Positions 52,385 to 60,943 are shown, counted from the first letter of the stretch. The stretch is 64,000 nucleotides of DNA from Sporosarcina sp. Marseille-Q4943 (GCF_943736995.1 NZ_OX031157.1:1213001-1277000); one strand, 5' to 3'. Numbers and translations: made by a program. The notes: generated by a model not told the origin, from the letters alone.

Positions 52385-53101
52385 TTAAGCGTTCGCTTTC
52401 TTATCTTTCGCTTTTTCCACGTTATAAATGATAGCGATTGAAATCGCAACACAAGAAGCAATTTTTAGTAAGGATGGGATTGGTGAGAAAAAGACCCCTA
52501 TTCCGATGAGTACCGCCATGACACCGTATTTTGGCTTGCTAAAGGCAAATTGCCCTAGCACTGCACCAAAAATAGCAGGAAGGACGAATACAAATGATGC
52601 TTGGATTGATTCGGGGATTAGGTTGACGATAAATGTTCCGCCCAAAACAGTCAAAATGATGACGATCGTATTCGTTAAAGAAGCGAGGGCAATACCGAGT
52701 ACTCCAGCTATTTCGGCTTTTTGCGTTCCAAGTTCTGCTCCGACAGCTTTTTGGGCAGCCGATGAACAAGGGACGCATAGATTCGCAATATTTCCGGACA
52801 AAAAGGCGATATACGTTCCGCCAATTCCGAGAATCGGGAAGTATGTGACAGGTTCAACAATCCATAACACTCCAATAAACGCTGCATACCCTAGCAGTCC
52901 GGCAAAAATTGCTCCCCATCCCGGATGGGCACCGAGTACGAAAGACAAGTACATCGGTAATCCGACTGAAGCAAGCATGACTAATAAAATCGTTAAGCGC
53001 CCCCAGAAGTGGGACTGTTCATGAAACCTCGTCATTGAACTACTAGCAGACTTAGCTTTTGCTTTGGAAGCTGCACGGACAACCTCTTGACTCATGCTCA
53101 T
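52385..53101 (-). CDS. Membrane protein, partner of the DUF5058 protein
   Basis: About 238 residues with six or seven membrane segments. Notable loop: SGNIANLCVPCSSAAQKAVGAELGTQKAEIAGVLGIALASLTNT, which looks like a substrate or re-entrant segment. ATG 53101 is seven bases from GGAGG. It is 27 bases downstream of a similar-sized membrane protein (53129) and between two hydrolase genes, so the two are probably halves of one carrier. No function is known. Confidence 0.8.
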   Translation of the reverse strand: MSMSQEVVRAASKAKAKSASSSMTRFHEQSHFWGRLTILLVMLASVGLPMYLSFVLGAHPGWGAIFAGLLGYAAFIGVLWIVEPVTYFPILGIGGTYIAFLSGNIANLCVPCSSAAQKAVGAELGTQKAEIAGVLGIALASLTNTIVIILTVLGGTFIVNLIPESIQASFVFVLPAIFGAVLGQFAFSKPKYGVMAVLIGIGVFFSPIPSLLKIASCVAISIAIIYNVEKAKDKKANA

Positions 53102-53128
53102 TTTCATTCCTCCTTAACTATAAAAATT

Positions 53129-53842
53129 TTAGGTAAGAGCAATAACCATCGTTCCGACAATCATTCCACAAACCATTGAAATCCCAAGTGACCATTCGCG
53201 TAGCCAACTTATATTTTTCTTATCGGCAATTGACATGCAGACAATCATGATTCCGAGTGAAGCGATTCCTGCGAAGAAAAAGCCCAACCCTTTGAGCATT
53301 TGCTCGCTTGCTAAATATCCGAATGCACCAAGCATGGCTGCCAATGAAATACTTGCAACCGCTTTAGGGTTTTTCCTGCGGATTGCCTTCTCTGCTTTTC
53401 CAAGAGATTTTGTGAAAAGGAATGTGACGAGGAGCCAGCCCATTCCACCTAAACACATCGTCCAAACGACTGTAGCAAACGCTTTTTCATTAAATCCAGC
53501 GCCCCCTAGCTCAACGCCGAAAGCTTTTGCACCAATATGAGCTGCCGCAGTTTCTGTTGCGGCCGAGCCGATAATTCCGATTCGCATCATTGTGATCGGT
53601 GGACCAAGGAGTGCGATTAACGAAACGATAACAATGGCAATCCCGAATGAAGGTCCTAGTGAGCTAATAAAGCCTGTCCTGATCGCCCTTGACACTTCCG
53701 CAGGTGTTAATCCTGCATCAGGGGCGGCTTTTTTAGCAATGCTCATGAATTTTAAAGCTTGAAAAATGACGACACCCATTACGAAAAAAGCAACGATCCA
53801 CACGACAGTACCGTTAGCAAAACTCATTACATTTTCCGGCAT
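53129..53842 (-). CDS. DUF5058 family membrane protein
   Basis: About 237 residues with six membrane segments. DUF5058-type traits are LTPAEVSRAIRTGFISSLGPSFGIAIVIVSLIALLGPPITMMRIGIIGSAATETAAAH and GFNEKAFATVVWTMCLGGMGWLL by eye. ATG 53842 is eight bases from AAGGAG. It pairs with the membrane protein at 52385, and both lie between amidohydrolase genes, which suggests a two-subunit importer for their substrate. Confidence 0.83.
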   Translation of the reverse strand: MPENVMSFANGTVVWIVAFFVMGVVIFQALKFMSIAKKAAPDAGLTPAEVSRAIRTGFISSLGPSFGIAIVIVSLIALLGPPITMMRIGIIGSAATETAAAHIGAKAFGVELGGAGFNEKAFATVVWTMCLGGMGWLLVTFLFTKSLGKAEKAIRRKNPKAVASISLAAMLGAFGYLASEQMLKGLGFFFAGIASLGIMIVCMSIADKKNISWLREWSLGISMVCGMIVGTMVIALT

Positions 53843-53899
53843 GTACAATTCTCCTTCCAAGGTTTTCTGATTATATTCGACTACGATACGACCAATATT

Positions 53900-55069
53900 T
53901 TATTCCGTCAGATAATCAAATACAGATGCGATGAAAAGCCTTCCGATTGAGATCATTGCTCTTTCGTCAACATTAAACTTAGGATGGTGATGAGGATAGA
54001 CATCGTTTTCCAGCGCACCTCCCACCCAAAAAAATGTTCCGGGCACTTCCTTTAAATAGTAGGCGAAGTCTTCCATCCCCATTTGAGCTGGAATATGTTT
54101 AATTAATTCATGATCAAACAGGTCTCGCGCAACTCTTTCAACGCGGTTTGTTTCTGCAGGGTCATTGATGACAGCAGGGTAACCACGAACATATCTAAAC
54201 TCGGCTTTTGCACCAACAGCTTCACAAGTTGACACGACAACCTTTTCAAGGGATGCTTCAATCTTGTCACGAACATCTTCATCAAACGTGCGGACAGTTC
54301 CTCTGATCCGTGCCGAATCCGGGATGACGTTAAAACTGTCACCGCCTTCAAATGTTGCCACTGTCACGACAGCCGGTTTGACGGGATTTACTTGTCGACT
54401 GACAATCTGTTGTATATTTAAGAGAACTTGTGCACCGGCAATAAGCGGATCCACGGTTAAGTGAGGCGTAGCTGCATGGCCACCTTTGCCGTAAATTTCA
54501 ATTTCAAACGTGTCCCCCGCCGCCATTGCTTCCCCTTCTTTAAAACCGATAACACCGAGAGGATCCATTGAACTGACGTGTGCACCATAGATGACATCCA
54601 CCCCATCAAGACAACCGTCTTCAATCATTGGCTTTGCTCCCCCGGGAATCACTTCCTCGGCGAACTGATGAATAAAGACGACTGAACCAGCGAGTTTGTC
54701 TTTGTTTTCACTAAGAACTTTAGCAACGCCAAGTAAGGCAGCGGTATGTAAATCATGGCCGCAAGCATGCATGACACCCGGAATTCGAGATTTATAGTCA
54801 AGATTATTCTCTTCTTGGATTGGAAGCGCATCAAAATCCGCTCGTAGCGCCACCGTTTTTCCAGGCTTGTCTCCTTTTAACGTCCCAACGACACCACGGC
54901 CCCCAACACCTGTCTTCACATCGATTCCGAGAGAGTCTAAAAACTCCGCGACCTTCCTAGGTGTGTTGACTTCTGTGTGTGAGAGCTCCGGATACATATG
55001 AAGGTCCCTTCTGAACTCTACTAGTTCAGGATAAACTTCATCCAACCTAGTGAACATTTTTTCTAGCAT
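53900..55069 (-). CDS. M20 family amidohydrolase (hippurate / IAA-amino acid hydrolase type)
   Basis: 389 residues of the M20D group: ALRADFDALPIQEENNLDYKS, HACGHDLHTAALLG with metal-binding Cys and His, FAEEVIPGGAKPMIEDGCLDGVD, the dimerisation segment YGKGGHAATPHLTVDPL and the final MGMEDFAYYLKEVPGTFFWVG. It removes an acyl group from an amino acid. It is the first gene of the operon 55069-51106, upstream of the DUF5058 carrier pair. GGGAGG precedes the ATG. Confidence 0.9.
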   Translation of the reverse strand: MLEKMFTRLDEVYPELVEFRRDLHMYPELSHTEVNTPRKVAEFLDSLGIDVKTGVGGRGVVGTLKGDKPGKTVALRADFDALPIQEENNLDYKSRIPGVMHACGHDLHTAALLGVAKVLSENKDKLAGSVVFIHQFAEEVIPGGAKPMIEDGCLDGVDVIYGAHVSSMDPLGVIGFKEGEAMAAGDTFEIEIYGKGGHAATPHLTVDPLIAGAQVLLNIQQIVSRQVNPVKPAVVTVATFEGGDSFNVIPDSARIRGTVRTFDEDVRDKIEASLEKVVVSTCEAVGAKAEFRYVRGYPAVINDPAETNRVERVARDLFDHELIKHIPAQMGMEDFAYYLKEVPGTFFWVGGALENDVYPHHHPKFNVDERAMISIGRLFIASVFDYLTE

Positions 55070-55572
55070 TGTACGATTCCTCCCATTTTGAAATTGTTAT
55101 TTTAAGTAGGGTTCGACACCTAAACGAGGTTGCTATATAACAACATGATTGTTTGACTCTTTTGATTTCACCACTATACAGGACTGACAAATGAGGTGCA
55201 AGGCTATTCGGACATTATAAATTTTTTAATTATATTTAACCACTCCGCAAACTTATTTACTTTTCAGGCATCTGTGTTCTGTAATGAAAGTAGTAGTATA
55301 GCTGTTTTATAACAGTACTTCCGTTACAAAGAAAAAACACCACCTCTTGATTGGAATCAATAGGTGGTGTTTGGAAACTTCAATATTTCAATCAACCAGC
55401 ACGTTTTTTCTTTCAAATAAGGTGTGCTTCCGGTAGGTCGAAAGTCACAAAATGACCATATAACTCGGGAAATGATCGATAACTCTTGGGAAATGAACGA
55501 TATCTCCCGTGAATTGATCGATAACTTCTGGGAAATGAACGATAACCCGCCGGAAATGATCGATATTCCTCG
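55070..55572. other. Intergenic region with terminator and 21-bp array
   Basis: No gene is seen in these 503 bases. They contain a terminator for the SLH gene (55331-55370) and the 21-bp tandem array that reaches its stop codon. The upstream part should hold the promoter of the amidohydrolase operon, but I see no clear boxes. Confidence 0.65.
55331..55370 (-). terminator. Rho-independent terminator (ACACC/GGTGT family)
   Basis: ACACCACCT pairs with AGGTGGTGT, extended through TTGATT/AATCAA, with an A-run at 55332-55337 that is the T-run for the minus-strand SLH gene. Confidence 0.85.
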
Positions 55573-55574
55573 TC
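55450..55574. repeat. 21-bp tandem repeat array, six units
   Basis: Five units of 21 bp and one of 20 bp, each beginning AAATGAtCGATA or a near copy (AAATGACCATATA, AAATGATCGATAA, AAATGAACGATAT, AATTGATCGATAA, AAATGAACGATAA, AAATGATCGATAT). The last unit overlaps the stop codon of the SLH gene. A two-unit copy is at 32866. Confidence 0.8.
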
Positions 55575-57069
55575 ATATCCAGTAATCATGCAGATATGGC
55601 CATACCGTTACGCGTAAAATCGTTCCCAGCTGCCGAACTTCGATTTTGACGCCTTCAAAGTAGACAGCGCTGTCAGGGTAGACGTGAACGCGGTCATCTG
55701 GGAATATCACTTCAAATGTGCCGGCTTTCTTTGCTTCCGCACGAAAAATGTTGGTGCCTTTCTCCCTCATGACAACAGCGATCTGCTCGGAACTTTCCGG
55801 GATGTTAAACGCACCGATTTTGTGCCCGGGCTTTACGGAGTAGTATTCATCATTACTTAGGTCAACCGAATGCGTCGTTCTCTCCTGCAGCGTTCCGATT
55901 TCGTAATAGAAGTGGGCTGTTTTTTGCTGAGCCTCTATGCCGTATCGAATTTCCTCGCCGCCCTTGTAGCGGACTGTGGCAATGTATAGGCCCGGCTTGT
56001 CAATATCGATACAAATATTGTCGCGCACGCCTGTTTTACAGTAGTTGAACGGTGCGTCATCCGTCAGCTCCTCCCCTTCCATCGTCGACAGGGCAACCCG
56101 CTCCACCTGCTTCGTCTGCTCAAGCGTCATTTCAAGCGCAGCGGCTGTCGGGAACAGTTCGTCCGTCTCTTCCATTGTCAACTCCCATACGCCATCCGTT
56201 TTCTTAACATGCACATAATATTTTTTGTGTTTCACTTCATTCGGAAAATAGACGCTCCCCTCCCCAAAGCTGAGCGTGCCGGTTCCTTCCTTCAACGGGA
56301 CGAGTTGTAGACGGTCGCCCGTGTAGCCTGCCGGCGTGTCCCTGCCCCTCGCCAATGCCGCCTTGAAGACGCCCGGATTTTTTTCACTGTCGTTGAACCA
56401 CGCGATCTTTTTCCAGCCGAAGTCGCTTCCATGGAGCGTCTTCATCTGCGGCTTCGCTTCTTCGGTTGCTTTCATCAGTTTTGCCGCCTGGCCCCTCGTG
56501 ATGGAGGCATTCGGGCTGAAGGTTGTCGGAGACGTTCCCGCCGTGATGCCGAGACGATGGATAATCAAAATGTTCGGCGTGTGCGAAACGAACGGTTTCA
56601 CATCTTTGAACGGACTTTCGTATTCCGGGATGTCATAGCGCGGCAAATCGAATGCTTTCACGAGAATCGACGCCATCTGCCCCCGCGTGATTGGATCATT
56701 CGGACCGTAACGGCCGTCCGCGTAGCCTCCGATAATTTCCTTCTCCGCCAACGCAGCAATCGCCTTGTAATAGCCGTTTGCAGGCGTCACATCCTTAAAA
56801 CCTGGATCCTTCACTTTCTCTGTATCTAACCCGATCAACTTCACGATGAGGGCCGCTGCCTGCCCCCGAGTAATCGGATTCCCCGGCTTGAACGTGCCAT
56901 CCGGATACCCGCCGATGATATTGCGTTCAGCGAGTTCATTCACCGCTTCTGCAAAATGCTTCGTAGGAGGCACGTCAGAGAATTGCTGTTTGCCTTCCGC
57001 GGTTCCGGTCAGCGGAAAACTGAACGTCATTACCAATGCTAAAAATGCCGTAACTAGTTTTTTCTTCAT
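55573..57069 (-). CDS. SLH-domain surface protein, ECF-regulated paralogue
   Basis: 498 residues: signal peptide ending near TGTAEG, three SLH domains (about 30-205; ITRGQAAALIVKLI, ITRGQMASILVKAFDLPRYD and ITRGQAAKLMKATEEAKPQ) and a C-terminal region shared with the protein at 27720 (HLQLVPLKEGTG-type, YIATVRYKGGEEIRYGIEAQQKTAHFYYE). It anchors to cell-wall polymer on the surface. Its promoter is the same ECF type as that of the deacetylase/sigma operon at 32426, so it is probably made in envelope stress. A terminator and a 21-bp array follow. Confidence 0.9.
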   Translation of the reverse strand: MKKKLVTAFLALVMTFSFPLTGTAEGKQQFSDVPPTKHFAEAVNELAERNIIGGYPDGTFKPGNPITRGQAAALIVKLIGLDTEKVKDPGFKDVTPANGYYKAIAALAEKEIIGGYADGRYGPNDPITRGQMASILVKAFDLPRYDIPEYESPFKDVKPFVSHTPNILIIHRLGITAGTSPTTFSPNASITRGQAAKLMKATEEAKPQMKTLHGSDFGWKKIAWFNDSEKNPGVFKAALARGRDTPAGYTGDRLQLVPLKEGTGTLSFGEGSVYFPNEVKHKKYYVHVKKTDGVWELTMEETDELFPTAAALEMTLEQTKQVERVALSTMEGEELTDDAPFNYCKTGVRDNICIDIDKPGLYIATVRYKGGEEIRYGIEAQQKTAHFYYEIGTLQERTTHSVDLSNDEYYSVKPGHKIGAFNIPESSEQIAVVMREKGTNIFRAEAKKAGTFEVIFPDDRVHVYPDSAVYFEGVKIEVRQLGTILRVTVWPYLHDYWI

Positions 57070-57118
57070 TTTTCCCTATCCTTCCTGTCTTTTATAATTC
57101 TATTTTTGATAACGTACA

Positions 57119-57144
57119 GACGAGAGATTCCGGGAAAAGTTTCA
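57119..57144 (-). promoter_or_regulatory. ECF-type promoter of the SLH gene
   Basis: On the minus strand, TGAAAC (57139-57144), 16 bases, CGTC (57119-57122), then TGTACGTTA. Spacing, both boxes and the bases after -10 match the promoter at 32426. Confidence 0.8.
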
Positions 57145-57246
57145 AAAAGATTTAAATATTAATAAAAGAACTTAACTGCTCATTTATTAAGTGTGCAACC
57201 AAGCGGTCGCGCAGCACTTACTTGATTTATCTATTTTTCAAGACTA

Positions 57247-57275
57247 TTGCCAAGATAATTTTATATTACTATACT
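57247..57275 (+). promoter_or_regulatory. Promoter of gltS
   Basis: TTGCCA (57247-57252), 17 bases, TATACT (57270-57275). It implies a long leader before the start codon. Confidence 0.5.
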
Positions 57276-57459
57276 GTTCCAAGTTGCTTATAGATTTGTT
57301 ACATTTTTAGGATAGGCCATGCGTGTTTAATTCCCAAATGGGTATCGTACATAGATAAGGCCCATTGATTCGTCCCAAAACAGAAATACTGTGGCCAGTA
57401 TAAAGGAGAGGGATAGAGCATCACATCGTCCTCTCGACGTAAAGGAAAGGTGAAATTGC

Positions 57460-58650
57460 ATGATTGAACTTAACCAGATCACAACATTGTTTCTAGCTGC
57501 AGCACTGTACTTGCTCGGCACGGCGCTTGTCAACCGGATCGGCATCCTTGACCGGTTCCTCATTCCTGCTCCGGTCGTCGGCGGTCTGCTGTTCGCGATA
57601 GTCGCACTCATCTTGAAATCGTCCGGCATTGTGGAAGTCTCATTAGATACATCCTTGCAATCCTTGTTCATGGTCGCCTTTTTCACGACAGTTGGACTCG
57701 GTGCAAGTTTTAAACTGATCAAGCTTGGCGGCAAGCTCTTGATCATCTATTTGCTGCTGTGCGGCGTAACCGTTTTCATGCAGAACGTAATTGGCGTTTC
57801 CCTTGCGAAAGTTTTCAATATCGATCCGTTGCTTGGCGTCATGAGCGGCGCCGTGTCGATGAGCGGCGGACACGGTGGAGCGGCTGCATACGGGACGACG
57901 ATCGAAGGTCTCGGCGTCGCATCCGCCGTGACGATAGGAATGGCCGCAGCGACACTCGGATTGATCTGCGGAAGCCTGTCCGGTGGTCCGATCGCCCGGC
58001 ACCTAATTGGCAAGTATGACTTGAAGCCGAAAGAAGGCACAGTTGCAGAGTATGTGGAAGAGGATGAAAAGCCGATCGGCCAACATTCGTTCATGATTCA
58101 AGTGACGCTGATCACGTTAGCGATGGCATGCGGGATAATCCTTGGCGACTTGTTCACCGAAGCGACCGGCTTCGTCTTGCCCGGCTACATAGGCGCGATG
58201 TTCTTTGCGGTGCTCATCCGCAACATCATGGACCGTTTCTTGCCGGGAACTATCAACATGAAGGAAATCAATCTAATCGGAGACGTGTCGCTCGCCATTT
58301 TCCTATCCATGGCACTCATGAGCATCAAACTATGGGAACTTGCAGGACTTGCGCTTCCACTCGTGGGAATTATCCTCGTTCAAGTGGTCTTCATTGTCGC
58401 ATTCTCCGTGTTCATCATGTTCCGCGCACTCGGCAAGGATTATGATGCAGCGGTCATGATTTCCGGTTTCCTCGGCCACGGACTCGGTGCTACGCCAAAT
58501 GCGATGGCCAATATGGGTGCCACTGTGAGTAAGTTCGGCCCTTCACGCACCGCGTTCCTCGTCGTCCCGATCGTCGGCGCGTTTCTGATGGACGTCGTCT
58601 TCAGCGCACCGATCATCATCACAACCATTAACCTGTTGGCACCGAAATAA
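57460..58650 (+). CDS. gltS: Sodium/glutamate symporter GltS
   Basis: 396 residues and about 10-12 membrane segments with two inverted halves. Family motifs: GRFLIPAPVVGGL-type (LDRFLIPAPVVGGLLFA), FTTVGLGASFKLIKLGGK, the pore loop GAVSMSGGHGGAAAYG and the second loop ISGFLGHGLGATPNAMANM. It takes up glutamate with sodium ions. AGGTG precedes the ATG by seven bases. The stop codon adjoins repeat copy F, whose core acts as the terminator. Confidence 0.93.
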   Translation: MIELNQITTLFLAAALYLLGTALVNRIGILDRFLIPAPVVGGLLFAIVALILKSSGIVEVSLDTSLQSLFMVAFFTTVGLGASFKLIKLGGKLLIIYLLLCGVTVFMQNVIGVSLAKVFNIDPLLGVMSGAVSMSGGHGGAAAYGTTIEGLGVASAVTIGMAAATLGLICGSLSGGPIARHLIGKYDLKPKEGTVAEYVEEDEKPIGQHSFMIQVTLITLAMACGIILGDLFTEATGFVLPGYIGAMFFAVLIRNIMDRFLPGTINMKEINLIGDVSLAIFLSMALMSIKLWELAGLALPLVGIILVQVVFIVAFSVFIMFRALGKDYDAAVMISGFLGHGLGATPNAMANMGATVSKFGPSRTAFLVVPIVGAFLMDVVFSAPIIITTINLLAPK

Positions 58651-58660
58651 ATTGTCGGAA

Positions 58661-58803
58661 TCTTGTCGGTGCCTGTGTAAGAAACATTCATGTTAATTCA
58701 ACCAATTTGAATAATAATAAATGAGAAGCTGGTTTTCCCGGCTTCTCATTTTATATTTATGCAATTGTAGTGAATTGGCTGAATAGTGTATTACACAGGC
58801 ACC
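58661..58803 (+). repeat. Intergenic repeat family, copy F
   Basis: A diverged but complete copy: left arm TCGGTGCCTGTGTAAGAAAC, right arm ATTTATGCAATTGTAGTG to TTACACAGGCACC. The core hairpin ATGAGAAGC (58721-58729) / GCTTCTCAT (58741-58749) with TTTATATTTAT serves as a terminator between convergent genes. Confidence 0.82.
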
Positions 58804-58809
58804 TGAAAG

Positions 58810-59430
58810 TTATTTCCGGATAACATCAATAAAATGCTTCAAATTTCTCGCCGTCAGTCCCCAAATCGTGTAAGGTCCGTACTCGAAGAACCATTCTTCC
58901 ATCGTACGCCCCCTCCATTGATAGTTCACTCCATTCCGGATTTTGTCGTATGGAAAATTGGAATCAGGCGAGAGATTCACCATAACGGGGTGCATATACG
59001 GTTCGTGCTCAAGAAGATATTGAAGCGGCACGGTGAACACATCTTCAACCTCATTTTTATTATAAGACCGAATGATTTCCTTATAGTCTACAACTCCAGC
59101 AAACGGATAGACAACAAATGACGGTGACGCAATATACGGACTTAGCTGGCCTAGCACTTCTACAGTATTAGGATTCACCCCAAGCTCTTCATGCGTTTCC
59201 CGCAAAGCCGCGAAAAGAGGCGATTCATCGGTAGGATCTATTCGGCCACCAGGAAAGCAAATATCTCCAGGCTGGCTCCTCATCGTCGACGAACGGACTT
59301 CGAACAGCACACACCATTCCCCTTCCACCTCAACAAGTGGAATTAAAACAGCCGAACGGAAAGCAGTCGCTTCGCCAATAAATAACTCTTTATTGTTTCG
59401 CAACTGTTCTCTCCATTTTTTCTGATTCAT
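58810..59430 (-). CDS. NUDIX hydrolase, CoA pyrophosphatase type
   Basis: 206 residues. The Nudix box is in GGRIDPTDESPLFAALRETHEELGV and the CoA-specific motif just before it reads SSTMRSQPGDICFPGG, as in YeaB/NUDT7-type enzymes that split coenzyme A to phosphopantetheine and 3',5'-ADP. ATG 59430 is eight bases from GGGGG. Single-gene unit. Confidence 0.9.
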   Translation of the reverse strand: MNQKKWREQLRNNKELFIGEATAFRSAVLIPLVEVEGEWCVLFEVRSSTMRSQPGDICFPGGRIDPTDESPLFAALRETHEELGVNPNTVEVLGQLSPYIASPSFVVYPFAGVVDYKEIIRSYNKNEVEDVFTVPLQYLLEHEPYMHPVMVNLSPDSNFPYDKIRNGVNYQWRGRTMEEWFFEYGPYTIWGLTARNLKHFIDVIRK

Positions 59431-59547
59431 GAAATCATCCCCCACCCTGCAGCAAGTCGTTGCTGATTCACTTTGTCTTACTACTAAATAGTAACAAACA
59501 TTCTTTCTGAATCAAGTTGCTGTCATGCTCCATGAAGCGCCTGTAAC

Positions 59548-59979
59548 TTAAAACTCCCCCACAAAATACGGAAAATCCACCACCTCCCGCTTCAACTCCC
59601 AAAATGACCGCTCCTTCCCCGTCCCTTCACAATAATACGACGCATCCATCCTGCCACTTGCATCAGTCACTCGCCCGGCAAACTCGCCGTAAATCTTCCG
59701 ATGTTGCGCCCTCACTTCCTCCTCCGTTTCCGCCAAGTACACCGCATACCGCTTCCCTCCCATCCGCACGACGAACAGTTTCACCGTGCACATCTGCAAC
59801 CAATTCTCCTCCCGCATTTTCCCAATCGCCTCATAATCCAACTCCCGAAAAGGAATCCGGCTTTCAGGATCATCCAGCTTCACAAGCCCTTGCTGCACTG
59901 CGTAATAAACGGCATGCGCCATATTCGGCACATCATAATAAATCGCGTCATGAAGAAGCTCCCGCACTGTCGATTCCAA
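59548..59979 (-). CDS. Hypothetical protein behind an ECF-like promoter
   Basis: About 144 residues, cytosolic: LESTVRELLHDAIYYDVPNMAHAVYYAVQQGLVKL, then MCTVKLFVVRMGGKRYAVYLAETEEEVRAQHRKIYGEF by eye. I chose TTG 59979, nine bases after GGAGG. The frame stays open to 60090, but that part covers the promoter motif at 60032-60063 and is not likely to be coding. Similar small proteins occur in Bacillales; no function is known to me. Its promoter is nearly identical to that of the replication-module operon. Confidence 0.7.
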   Translation of the reverse strand: MESTVRELLHDAIYYDVPNMAHAVYYAVQQGLVKLDDPESRIPFRELDYEAIGKMREENWLQMCTVKLFVVRMGGKRYAVYLAETEEEVRAQHRKIYGEFAGRVTDASGRMDASYYCEGTGKERSFWELKREVVDFPYFVGEF

Positions 59980-60031
59980 TCCTCGCAACCTCCCCCGTAT
60001 AGTTGGTCGTGTAAGACCACTCCATTCATTA

Positions 60032-60063
60032 GTTATATAGACTCGAATCCGGGAAAAGGATAC
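60032..60063 (-). promoter_or_regulatory. ECF-like promoter of the 59548 gene
   Basis: On the minus strand, GTATCC (60058-60063), TTTTCCC, ATTC and TCTATATAAC (60032-60041). The same elements at the same spacing occur at 62708-62739. Confidence 0.7.
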
Positions 60064-60090
60064 TGCAAAAGAAAATATATTTTTCCCCAT

Positions 60091-60138
60091 AAAAAAACAC
60101 CGACCCTAAATCGACTTTTTTGTCGATGGGTGGTGCTG
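60091..60138 (-). terminator. Rho-independent terminator (ACACC/GGTGT family)
   Basis: CACCGACCCT pairs with a GGGTGGTG stretch, with ATCGAC/GTCGAT inside and an A-run at 60091-60097. It ends the replication-module operon, just before the promoter of the next gene. Confidence 0.82.
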
Positions 60139-60148
60139 TTGCTTCATA

Positions 60149-60853
60149 TCATTGGATTTTCAACACATCAAAAGGTCTAATGATCCCAATCAATTCTCCA
60201 TCTGCATGACCATTTTCTGTAATGAGCAATGCTTCCAAACGTACCCCTCTTGTAATCGCCCGCTTGAAATAATCTTCAGCTTCATACACAGAAAGATCCT
60301 TGTCGACAAATTCAAATGACTCTTTACGGTTTTCATAATTGTAAATATCAGAAAGTGTCGGTATTTCCCGGGGAAGGGCGTCTTCTGTCGAATGACCGGC
60401 CAACCAATACGTAATGCCAGCAGCCGTAATCAAGCCCTTAAATTTTCCATCCTCGTAAAACGGAACTTGGGTGAACCTACTATCGGCCATCAACTGTAAG
60501 GCAGCAGTTAAAGGATCCTCCGCTTGCAAAGTATGCACTTTACAGCCGAAAAGAGCACCTACACGAAGGGGATTGCTTAATTTCTCTTCAATCAATTCGA
60601 TTCGCTCCACAATTTCATCATGAGGTTCAGCAATAACATAGTCGATGTCTGTTCGATTATGGACGATTGCATTACGCAAATCCCCTAACTCCCGTAAATC
60701 GTCTTCGTATTTGCGAACAACGGAGTTTGTAATCTTCACTTTATCAATAAGGCGATAAAACGGGGTATACTCATCGCCATCCGCTTTTTCAGCAAGTATT
60801 TTCTCAATCCGGTTATAAGCGACAATAAAACGCTCTGAATTTTTCACAGTCAT
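60149..60853 (-). CDS. HEPN-like domain plus CBS pair protein
   Basis: About 234 residues (258 if the ATG at 60925 is used). The N-terminal half is helical with LRNAIVH, a match to the R-x4-H motif of HEPN RNases (Arg about 60, His about 65 from this start). The C-terminal half holds two CBS motifs (LTAALQLMADSRFTQVPFYEDGKFKGLITAAGI and the EDYFKRAITRGVRLEALLITENG region by eye), which usually bind adenine nucleotides. So it may be a nucleotide-controlled RNase or toxin. ATG 60853 has AAGGAG twelve bases upstream; 60925 has no workable site. It is the last gene of an operon with a replisome organiser and a DnaB helicase. Confidence 0.72.
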   Translation of the reverse strand: MTVKNSERFIVAYNRIEKILAEKADGDEYTPFYRLIDKVKITNSVVRKYEDDLRELGDLRNAIVHNRTDIDYVIAEPHDEIVERIELIEEKLSNPLRVGALFGCKVHTLQAEDPLTAALQLMADSRFTQVPFYEDGKFKGLITAAGITYWLAGHSTEDALPREIPTLSDIYNYENRKESFEFVDKDLSVYEAEDYFKRAITRGVRLEALLITENGHADGELIGIIRPFDVLKIQ

Positions 60854-60943
60854 CAGCTCATGCAACTCCTTTTGAAAGCAGTATACCCGTTTTTTTTCAT
60901 CATCAACTAACTGTCTACTGTGCATGCTCCACTTTTAAATGAC

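Larger units (their letters stand above)
57070..57459. other. Divergent regulatory region, SLH / gltS
   Basis: No gene is seen. It holds the ECF promoter of the SLH gene, a sigma-A-type promoter for gltS and a gltS leader of about 175 bases that contains a CCCAAATGGG palindrome. Confidence 0.65.

Noticed and set aside
52428..53024. Plus-strand reading frame of 198 codons
   Set aside because: It is the antisense of the DUF5058 partner gene and shows no ribosome binding site or domain.
55450..55574. CRISPR array
   Set aside because: Units follow each other directly with no spacers, vary in sequence, and no cas genes are present.
59980..60090. N-terminal extension of the 59548 gene to an ATG at 60090
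   Set aside because: The stretch overlaps the conserved promoter motif, and a TTG after GGAGG at 59979 explains the start better.
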